DNA of 64,000 nucleotides, taken from Pseudorhodoferax sp. Leaf267 (GTDB lineage Bacteria; Pseudomonadota; Gammaproteobacteria; Burkholderiales; Burkholderiaceae_C). This document shows positions 57,200-64,000 of this stretch, in pieces (the first letter of the stretch is position 1; the number at the start of each line of letters is the position of its first letter). Both the position numbers and the translations under genes were made by a program. Below the pieces are notes generated by a model. That model worked only from the letters and a program-made list of their open reading frames with translations, did not search any database and had not been told where the DNA came from. The stretch spans positions 124,858 to 188,857 of the forward strand of contig NZ_LMMV01000021.1 of NCBI RefSeq assembly GCF_001422405.1, given 5' to 3'.

Positions 57200-59887
57200 A
57201 TGCGCAGTACCCCTGCAGAAGCTCCAGCACCTTTCCTCGTGCCGACGGACACGGTGCTGCTCGAGGCGAATCGCCTCGCCCCGCGGCGTCGCCGGCTGGC
57301 GCCTCCGCAGCTGGGCCTAGGCCCCTTGGCGCTGTTGCTTGCCCTTGCAGCGGCGCTGGCCTTCGGTCAGAAATACCAGCTGCCCTCCTGGGCGACGGCC
57401 GTGCTGGCCATCTTCGCCGGCACGCTGGTAGTCGCTTGGGGGCCGGCGTGGCGCGCGGTAAAGAGCCGAGGGGGCCCGACGGCCAAAGCCGACCCCGCCA
57501 GACTGGAGCTTCTGATGATCGCCGAGGCGCTGCTGGCAAACGAGCGCGCTGGACTGCTGCTTCTGACGGAAGCGGCTGACGGCCTCCGCGCTGACCCGCT
57601 CGACGCCACCATGCCGTGGCCGGCGGAGGCAATTGAGTCGACCTTGCTGCGCCGGCGCTCCATGCTTGTCGCGCGGCTGGTGGCCGATTGGCATGGCGGC
57701 GCAGGCGACGTGATGGAAACACTGGAGAACATGGCCGTGCGGCGCGGTGTTCTTCATGAGCTTGCAACGCACAGAGGTCGGGCATTGGTCCCGACGCCGG
57801 GGACGCAAGCGGCGCTCGCGAAGGGCTTACCCGCTCCGCAGGTGGAGACCTGCCCCACCGATCGGCCAGCCCTTTGGCGCAGCCTCACAGCGAGCATCGA
57901 AGAGGGAATGCTTGCCCCCCCGACGCCGGCACCAGCACAACAGTCGTTGGTCGACCCGCGCGCCGATGCTGGTGTCGACAGGTTTGGCAGCCCCAGCGCG
58001 CCGATTCCCATTGCCGCACTCAGGACCTCCGCACTCGCGGGCGCGATGCTCATCGTTGGGCCAATCGCGATGGTGCGGTTTCTAGCGCCCGATTGGGATC
58101 CCATGCCAGCGCTCCGTTGGTGGGGCTGGGCACCGTTGTTCGCTGTCGCGGCGGCGGTCGGGCGCTTCTTAAAGGCCCGCCGCAGTTGGCCGGACGAGCC
58201 GTTGCCGCCCCCGGGTGGCCCAGGCGAGGAAGAGGCATTTGCGGCACGCCGTCGGCGCCGCCTGGCGCGCCCGCGCCTGCCGCCACCTCTACCCGTTCGG
58301 CTGCTGACGTCGGTGCTCATGGGAGCATTGGTCTACGTGCTGACAACGTACATCACACCGATCGGCGTAGTGGTCCTAGCACTCGCCTTCGGCTTCGTTT
58401 CGTGGAGTTCGCGTCAGTGGTACCGCGTGCAGCTGCTCATGCCTTCGGCCCGCGAAGTGGAGCTCGCCGTTGCCAGGCGATCGCAAGAGCTTTCAGCCGC
58501 CGACGTGCGCGCGAGCATGGACCCATTCCCAGAGGCCCCCGCGGCTCGGACGAGCATGGGTGCGCGGGCTCGCCGGCAGCATTGGCTCGAGCCTGACGAC
58601 TTGCCGCCACCGACGGCCGCGGCGTTGGCGCTAACTGACCGGCGCCGGCAGCTCGCGCGGGTGGCGATCCGCCGCCATATGTTTGCTTTTGGCTTGTTCG
58701 TTGGCGGCTTGACCGTTGTTGCGATCACAACGATTCTGGTCGGCCGGACGACCATTCCAGAGCTGATTGTGCTCGGCGCCATGACCTGGCTTTTCTGCCT
58801 GCAGGATTTTCCTGCCCGGCTCCTGCAGGTCGTGCATGCGCCCAGGTCCGAGACGTGGGCAGTTGCCCCCGGCCCTATAGCGCTTCTGCTCCGCAGCCTG
58901 GCAGCCCTGCTTCCAAGGGCGGGAACCGGCAGCTTGGCCGAGGCCGGTCGTGTGCTGCGCTGGCGTGTGGCCGAGGAGCCAAGTTTTTGGAGCGATGAAA
59001 CGCTCAACCTTGCGGCTCCTCTGGGCCGATCACCTCACGTCCTCGCCATCGCCACGGGCTTGCTCGGAATTGCGCTCCTGGCTGCGGGCCGCAACACCGG
59101 CAACGGCACGGACGAGGTCGCTGGCGCAGCCCTGTTGGCGCTGGCCGCGACCTATGGCTGGTTTCTGCGTCAGCGCAACGCTCCGAGCACCGCCTCAGCG
59201 CCGGTTGGCGTGCGATTGGTGCTGCTGCGCGTCTTTGGGAGCCCGTCGTTCGACGACCTTCTGGAGCTGGTGCGGCCCTGGCTCCTGTGCGGGCCGGTGG
59301 CGCACCTTGAAGGCTACGACTCGGTGGGCCGCTCCGCTGAGGTCCGTGAAGCTCTGGCGCTTGACCGCATTGACACGGTGCTGGTGCATTCTCCGGAGGA
59401 TCTCGCGCGGCGCCTGGCTGCGCTGCCATCCGGAGCGGACGACAACGGCCGCTATCGGCGCCATTCGTTTCAGTGCTCCGACGCAATCTGGCGAACTGCA
59501 ATCCGCTCCCTGCTCGATCGCACGGACGCGGTGCTGATGGACCTCTCGGACCTAGGCCCCGAGGACATGGGCTGCGCGTACGAACTCGGTCTCCTGCTGG
59601 ACCGGGTGCCACTGTCGCGGGTGCTGCTGCTCATCGATGCCACTACGAACTTGGACTGCCTGCAACAGGTGCTCGGCCAAGCCGAGCTGCAGATTGCCGC
59701 CGATTCGCCGAACCTCGACTGCCCCGCCTCGGCCTGGCGCCTTCTGCGGATCGGTGGCTCATCGAGGCGCGAGCGGGACGAGAGCTACCACACTTGGCTG
59801 CGCCGCCAGGATCAGCGGCTTGCGCCGCTCGCATTGGTGCACTTCATGTTGCGTGACTTTAAGGTCCCCCATTCGAATGAACTCTGA
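57200..59887 (+). CDS. large multi-pass membrane protein with C-terminal possible TIR-like domain
   Basis: 895 residues, start ATG 57200 with GGGAG six bases upstream. Helix pairs lie at about 42-80, 290-330, 365-405, 490-540 and 625-665, joined by Arg/Pro-rich cytosolic stretches. The last 200 residues are soluble: VRLVLLRVFGSPSFDDLLEL, HLEGYDSVGRSAEVREALAL, then RTDAVLMDLSDLGPEDMGCAYELGLL and VPLSRVLLLIDATTNLDCLQ. The last blocks match the style of nucleotide-related Rossmann-like effector domains (TIR-like or deoxyribosyltransferase-like) fused to membrane proteins. Isolated gene, flanked by long spacers. Function unknown; a defence or stress-signalling role is a guess. Confidence 0.75.
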   Translation: MRSTPAEAPAPFLVPTDTVLLEANRLAPRRRRLAPPQLGLGPLALLLALAAALAFGQKYQLPSWATAVLAIFAGTLVVAWGPAWRAVKSRGGPTAKADPARLELLMIAEALLANERAGLLLLTEAADGLRADPLDATMPWPAEAIESTLLRRRSMLVARLVADWHGGAGDVMETLENMAVRRGVLHELATHRGRALVPTPGTQAALAKGLPAPQVETCPTDRPALWRSLTASIEEGMLAPPTPAPAQQSLVDPRADAGVDRFGSPSAPIPIAALRTSALAGAMLIVGPIAMVRFLAPDWDPMPALRWWGWAPLFAVAAAVGRFLKARRSWPDEPLPPPGGPGEEEAFAARRRRRLARPRLPPPLPVRLLTSVLMGALVYVLTTYITPIGVVVLALAFGFVSWSSRQWYRVQLLMPSAREVELAVARRSQELSAADVRASMDPFPEAPAARTSMGARARRQHWLEPDDLPPPTAAALALTDRRRQLARVAIRRHMFAFGLFVGGLTVVAITTILVGRTTIPELIVLGAMTWLFCLQDFPARLLQVVHAPRSETWAVAPGPIALLLRSLAALLPRAGTGSLAEAGRVLRWRVAEEPSFWSDETLNLAAPLGRSPHVLAIATGLLGIALLAAGRNTGNGTDEVAGAALLALAATYGWFLRQRNAPSTASAPVGVRLVLLRVFGSPSFDDLLELVRPWLLCGPVAHLEGYDSVGRSAEVREALALDRIDTVLVHSPEDLARRLAALPSGADDNGRYRRHSFQCSDAIWRTAIRSLLDRTDAVLMDLSDLGPEDMGCAYELGLLLDRVPLSRVLLLIDATTNLDCLQQVLGQAELQIAADSPNLDCPASAWRLLRIGGSSRRERDESYHTWLRRQDQRLAPLALVHFMLRDFKVPHSNEL

Positions 59888-60942
59888 GCGCGACGCAGTG
59901 GTGAACACCCGACTACAGCTCTGCCGGTGAGAGCTGACGGGGCAGCGCCGAGAGCCGAGCCACTGCAGCCCAGTCCTGACGCGAGCTGCGGTCTTCCAAA
60001 CGCCGTTCAGCGACCTGCGCGCCCCTAGAAGGTGGCAACGAGGGCTTCCACTGCGCCGCCTACCTGCCTCGTGTCGCCCAAACGCGGGGATTTGCCCGGT
60101 TCAGTATTGCTCACTCCGTACCGGCATAGCCCGCAGCGTCTCGCGCATGCTCCTTTTTATTTCAAACTCTTGCATGCACTCGATGCGCGACGCAGTCATG
60201 CTGATTGCCCGCTGAATTCGGGCGGGACGCGCGACAATTGATGCCCTCCTTGACTCAAAGCTTGCCCGCTCCTGGGAGCTTGGAGAGCACTCCGCCTGCA
60301 AGCAGACGTTCCTGCTAGACCGCTCTTTGGCAACGGTGTGAGTTGAGCTGAAGTCAAGAATGCCCGGTCTCGCTGCTCTGCCGCCGTTCAACTTCGCCAC
60401 GCGACCGACAGCTGAGGGCGCAGAGCGCCAATCCATCCCCGCTAAGAGCATTCGCTCATTAGGGTTGAGCCGATGGTCGGCTCTGACTGACCGGTGTCGG
60501 TAGTACAGCGGACCGACGCGCCGGTCGATCGCGACTGGCGGGTTTCGCACGCGGCGGTCACCCAGCGATGAAAGTCCAACGTCAGCAGCCAGTCTTGACC
60601 CGACGTTCGCCGCCGCGGGCGCAACGACTGCTGATGGCCGATAACAGGTTTCCCCCTTGGGTCGCTGCAAGCTGACATTGGCCGGCAGAGGCCAGCGAAC
60701 CCAAAGTCAGCTTCATGGCGCTCCCTCGAAGTCACAGTCCCGGCCAGGAGCGGTCTATTGCTGACTCACCTCAAAGCGGACACATGCGGGAGACCGCGTC
60801 AACCGGGACGTCGGCGCGGCGGGCAGCTTCTTGCGCAGCGAGTGCGCGCTGGGCCGCGGCCACGAAGGAGATGGGCCTGCTGCCGGAGCACGGAGGTCCG
60901 CGCCGGTCTTGAGCGTGGCCTCGTTGCCGGCCATCCCGAACG
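59888..60942. other. 1.05-kb region, no gene supported
   Basis: The frames are shadows without start signals or family resemblance. The composition resembles the other gene-poor spacers of the window. Nothing regulatory is recognised. Confidence 0.35.
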
Positions 60943-61299
60943 CTACCCTTGGTCGCGCTTCATGCTCATCGTCGAGGCCTCGATCCTCAACATGTACTGC
61001 GCGGCGGCGGGCGCCTTCTGGAAGCTCGCCATCGATGCGTCGGCGAAAAACGCCGATCGCCAGTGGACGATCACCTGCCGCTCGCCGTCCGCGCCATGCG
61101 CGCTCTCGCGCGAAACGAAGCCCGGCTGCTTGGCGACGTGTTCACGCTCCACTGCCTTGTCGATCGGAGCGAACTCGGCCGCAGCGACGCCGGCCCTGAG
61201 CTTGAGCGTGACGACTTCGACGACCTGGCCGGCCAGGGCCGTCTGGACCGCGACCGTGGCCGGCAGGGCGCCGTAGAGCACGAACTTCCAGGGGCTCAC
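60943..61299 (-). CDS. small antibiotic-biosynthesis-monooxygenase-like protein
   Basis: 118 residues from GTG 61299 (GGAGGA upstream, close spacing). A possible short signal (WKFVLYGALPATVAVQTALA) precedes a ferredoxin-like ABM/dimeric alpha-beta barrel domain: VVEVVTLKLRAGVAAAEFAP, QPGFVSRESAHGADGERQVI, HWRSAFFADASMASFQKAPA. Such domains form cofactor-free monooxygenases or structural dimers. It lies 13 bp after the SnoaL gene. Confidence 0.68.
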   Translation of the reverse strand: MSPWKFVLYGALPATVAVQTALAGQVVEVVTLKLRAGVAAAEFAPIDKAVEREHVAKQPGFVSRESAHGADGERQVIVHWRSAFFADASMASFQKAPAAAQYMLRIEASTMSMKRDQG

Positions 61300-61312
61300 A
61301 GTCCTCCGCGCC

Positions 61313-62182
61313 TCAGAACTTGCCGTTCGCGTTCTTCCATTCCGCGCGTGGCGGGATGGTCTCGATCGTGTCCCAGTGCTCGGCAATCTTGCCGTTGGCC
61401 ACCCTGAACAGGTCGTAGAACGCGCTCGGCTTGCCGGCGAACTCACCCTCGCTGGCGACGAGCACGAAGTTGCCTTCGCCCAGGACCTTGTGGACCTTGT
61501 GGTACTTCATCGTCACGCCCGCCTTGGCCATCGCCTGCAGCGCCGCTCCGAGGCCGGACAGTCCATCGGCGATCTGCGGGTTGTGCTGGTGGTAGTTGTC
61601 GCCGTCGTAGTAGCCCGCCAGTCGGTCCAGGCGACCGTTAACCAGGATGTCGTCGACAAACGCCGCCACCAGCTTCTTGTTGGCCGCGGTCTTGTCCAAG
61701 TCTGCCGCCACAGCCGGCCCGTCGATCATCGTGCGACCGCTCGGGTTGGGCTTGGCCGGCGTCTCCTGCAGGTTGTCCCAGTGTTCGACGATCTTGCCGC
61801 CCTCGAAGCGGAAGATGTCGAAGCCGATCTTCGGGCCGAAAAAGTTGTACTCGGTGTGCGCGAAGACGAACTCGCCGTCCTGGAACACCCGCACCGTGTT
61901 CACCTTGGCCGAACCCTTCGGCAGCGCCTGCAGGACTGCGCCGAAGCCAGCCAGGCCGTCGCCTACGGCGAGGTTGTGCTGGATGTACTTGGCCGGGTTG
62001 ACCACGGCCACTGGGGCCGCTTCGCCCGTTTCGATGGACTTGAGCAGCGCGACAACCTGCGCCTTGGGATCGGAGGACATGGGGGTTCCTTTGGACGAGT
62101 AGCTGTTCGACGCGCAGCCAGCGACGACCGAGAGAAGGGTCAGCGCGAAGGCACGCCGTGGGCGGGAGGGAAAGGAGAGCAT
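61313..62182 (-). CDS. lipoprotein with two SnoaL-like domains
   Basis: 289 residues. The lipoprotein signal (FALTLLSVVAGCASNSYSSK) is followed by two similar SnoaL/NTF2-like domains: VNPAKYIQHNLAVGDGLAGF ... FDIFRFEGGKIVEHWDNLQE, and YYDGDNYHQHNPQIADGLSG ... YDLFRVANGKIAEHWDTIET. The YxQHNP and GKIxEHWD signatures occur in each. Such proteins bind small molecules; substrate unknown. Divergent from the AraC gene with a 130-bp spacer, so probably its target. Confidence 0.85.
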   Translation of the reverse strand: MLSFPSRPRRAFALTLLSVVAGCASNSYSSKGTPMSSDPKAQVVALLKSIETGEAAPVAVVNPAKYIQHNLAVGDGLAGFGAVLQALPKGSAKVNTVRVFQDGEFVFAHTEYNFFGPKIGFDIFRFEGGKIVEHWDNLQETPAKPNPSGRTMIDGPAVAADLDKTAANKKLVAAFVDDILVNGRLDRLAGYYDGDNYHQHNPQIADGLSGLGAALQAMAKAGVTMKYHKVHKVLGEGNFVLVASEGEFAGKPSAFYDLFRVANGKIAEHWDTIETIPPRAEWKNANGKF

Positions 62183-62312
62183 TGGGGCGGGGTTCTGGGT
62201 TGGTTTGCAGCACGGACTTTGCCGGCACCCAGCCTTGACGCCAAGGTCAGCGTCGGGCAAGTGATGGTAGAAATCGCGCAGACGCGCCGTAGGCGCGCCG
62301 AAAGGAGTTTTC

Positions 62313-63200
62313 GTGTCCCCACCCCGCAAGGCACTGCGCCAGACTCGCTTCAAGAACGAGCGGCTTGACCCCATCGGCGCGGAGTTGATGAGCCTGGCGG
62401 AACTCCGCGGCCGCGTGCCCGCGACGCAGTTGCTCCAGACCGAGCGCGTCGAGTTCTTCATGGTTCTCGTGGCGACCGGAGGGCGTGGAGGGCATCTGGT
62501 CGACTTCGAGCGCTTCTCGCTGCGCGCCGGTCACGTCGTCTTCGTAAGGCCCGGCCAGGTGCAGCAGTGGCAGCCGGCGAACGGCTTCGAAGCCGATGTG
62601 CTGCTGCTCGATCCGGCCGTTGTGCAGCCGACCGCGTCGACCTCCCGGCAGGCGACCATGTCGCTGCTGCGCCTGGAGGAGTGGCCGGTCCACTTCAGGA
62701 TGGGCGCCGACGGTCTGGCCGCCTGGAGATCGCTGTCCGCGATGCTCCGTCGCGAACTCGATCAGCCCATCTTGGACGAGCTGTCGGCCGCGATGGCGCG
62801 CGAGTTGATCCTGTGCCTGATGCTCGGCATCAGTCGATCGGCGGCAGGTCATCCGTCGGCGCCGACGGCGCAGGCCACGCTGATCCGGCGTCTGCGGCGC
62901 GCGCTGGAAGAACGGGTCCACGCTCGTCCATCCGTGGCACTGCTGGCCCGCAGCGTGGGGGTGTCGACGAGCACTTTGGCGCGCGCCTGCCAGGACGTGT
63001 TGGGCCATTCGGCCAAGGAGGAGGTGGACCGGCGCGTCGCCCTCGAAGCCCAGCGCCTCCTCGTGCACACCACCGCGACGTCGGTCGCGATCGGCGAGCT
63101 TCTCGGCTTCGACGAGCCGACCAACTTCGTCAAGTTCTTTCGGCGGCTCGTAGGCACGACGCCCGAGGCATTTCGGCAGGCGCATCGCCTGCAGCGTTGA
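62313..63200 (+). CDS. AraC-family transcriptional regulator
   Basis: 295 residues from GTG 62313, with AAAGGAG six bases upstream. The N-terminal half is a cupin-like sensor (FERFSLRAGHVVFVRPGQVQ). The C-terminal part has two helix-turn-helices (SVALLARSVGVSTSTLARAC, SVAIGELLGFDEPTNFVKFF) ending FRRLVGTTPEAFRQAH. Probably regulates the divergent SnoaL/ABM pair. Inducer unknown. Confidence 0.9.
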   Translation: MSPPRKALRQTRFKNERLDPIGAELMSLAELRGRVPATQLLQTERVEFFMVLVATGGRGGHLVDFERFSLRAGHVVFVRPGQVQQWQPANGFEADVLLLDPAVVQPTASTSRQATMSLLRLEEWPVHFRMGADGLAAWRSLSAMLRRELDQPILDELSAAMARELILCLMLGISRSAAGHPSAPTAQATLIRRLRRALEERVHARPSVALLARSVGVSTSTLARACQDVLGHSAKEEVDRRVALEAQRLLVHTTATSVAIGELLGFDEPTNFVKFFRRLVGTTPEAFRQAHRLQR

Positions 63201-63483
63201 TGACGGCGTGGCGGTTCAGTGGCCGCGGCAGACGAAGCGACGCCGCTTCCAGGCGGGACGCTCACAAGGTGTCGAGGTGAACCTGATACGAACCGCGCCT
63301 CGAGCACATTAGGCGGTTGAGCGACCGCTCTTCACTTCGTCAATGTCGCATACGGGTCGGCCACTGCCGACCGCGGACGTCGGCTATCCGGTCGCTCAAC
63401 TTGGGCGTCAGCTTTCCGGCGGTGAGATCGCGCATCCGACCGGCGCTGGCCGCGCGCGAGCGCCGCGCGGCTTGTACCTGCGC

Positions 63484-63897
63484 CTATCGCATCGGGACGG
63501 TGCTGCGCTGCCCCTTGTCCACGATGACGAACTCCAGAAACACCAACTGCTCCGTCGTGCTGGCATTGCGATGCGCGTGAACCATCCCCGGGCGCACGTG
63601 CAGGCTTTCGCCTGGTTTGAGCGTCACCGGATCCTTTCCTTCCTCCTGCCACACGCCCGATCCCTCGAGCACGTAAAACACGACGTGCGAGGGATGGTAA
63701 TGCTTCGGGTTCTGACCACCGGGCGCGTAGGTGGTGTGTAGAACACGGAACTCCTTTCCCGGCATGGTCGCGTCGTCAAACACATGGCGCGCTGCCGCCG
63801 TAATGCCGGACCGCACTCCGTTCGCGCCGGCGAGGGATTGGCTACCTACCACGGTGGGCGCCATCAGGACGGCAAATAGGGTGAGCAACTTGTTCAT
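63484..63897 (-). CDS. exported cupin-domain protein
   Basis: 137 residues. Signal (LLTLFAVLMAPTVVGSQSLA), then cupin motifs: HYHPSHVVFYVLEGSGVW (metal ligands HxH) and KPGESLHVRPGMVHAHRNAS. AAGGAAG lies before the ATG at 63897. A single-domain cupin in the periplasm; role unknown. It is separate from the AraC gene (283-bp convergent spacer without a recognisable feature). Confidence 0.84.
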   Translation of the reverse strand: MNKLLTLFAVLMAPTVVGSQSLAGANGVRSGITAAARHVFDDATMPGKEFRVLHTTYAPGGQNPKHYHPSHVVFYVLEGSGVWQEEGKDPVTLKPGESLHVRPGMVHAHRNASTTEQLVFLEFVIVDKGQRSTVPMR

Positions 63898-64000
63898 CAC
63901 GCTTCCTTTGCGGTGGTCTGCCTGCAAGAGCCATACATTACGCACTTTGCTATGCTTCCGGTATCGCATTTGTCGATCTTGGTATCAACATTCTGTTATA

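Noticed and set aside
60101-60670. Minus-strand open frame of 189 codons in the spacer after the large membrane protein gene.
   Set aside because: Composition is unlike a folded protein and no ribosome binding site precedes it.

Overview
The window is GC-rich bacterial DNA. Codon use, the gene families present and gene order all suggest a Burkholderiales betaproteobacterium (Comamonadaceae or Sphaerotilaceae-like); this placement is an inference from style, not from a marker gene. There are no rRNA or tRNA genes and no CRISPR array that I can see.

Region 1 (1-39215) is a metal-resistance island. On the minus strand, 10334 to 1 reads as one copper/silver operon: two small exported proteins, a TolC protein, a Tat-exported multicopper oxidase, a cupredoxin, a DUF411 protein, CusF, a small exported protein and CusCBA, with cusA running off the window start. 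Next comes a CueR module: copZ and the Cu+ ATPase copA diverge from a spacer with two 19-bp-spacer MerR-type promoters, and cueR overlaps the copA stop. A long minus-strand block (25485 to 14399) carries DUF2933, a methyltransferase-like membrane protein, an HMA chaperone, a CPD-motif P-type ATPase, LemA, two TPM-domain proteins, a YVTN propeller and an MFS protein with an extra C-terminal membrane domain. After an orphan ATP-grasp-like gene (25791-27638) comes a czc-type operon (36619 to 27707: czcI, czcC, small protein, czcB, czcA, small protein, czcP). Divergent from it is a two-component system (36746-38790). An 18-bp palindrome GATGACAAATTTGTCATC occurs upstream of the copper operon and again between czcI and the response regulator, so this regulator probably controls both operons.

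Region 2 (39216-49630) is accessory. It holds a lipoprotein, a frameshifted thermonuclease, an SRAP peptidase and umuDC around a LexA box, then a minus-strand integron-like cassette array (about 43871-46271) with three attC-like sites and no integrase in view. A TPR-like membrane protein and a gene-poor stretch with IS21-type terminal repeats follow.

Region 3 (49631-56313) is a one-direction cluster: lipoprotein, ECF sigma, anti-sigma, Tat-exported propeller, DUF305, a second ECF sigma, a second putative anti-sigma, sulfite dehydrogenase SorA and its cytochrome SorB. It looks like a sigma-controlled periplasmic redox or stress module.

Region 4 (56314-64000) is sparse. It contains an 895-residue multi-pass membrane protein with a cytosolic C-terminal domain of possible TIR-like type, a monooxygenase-like protein and a tandem SnoaL lipoprotein divergent from an AraC regulator, and an exported cupin.
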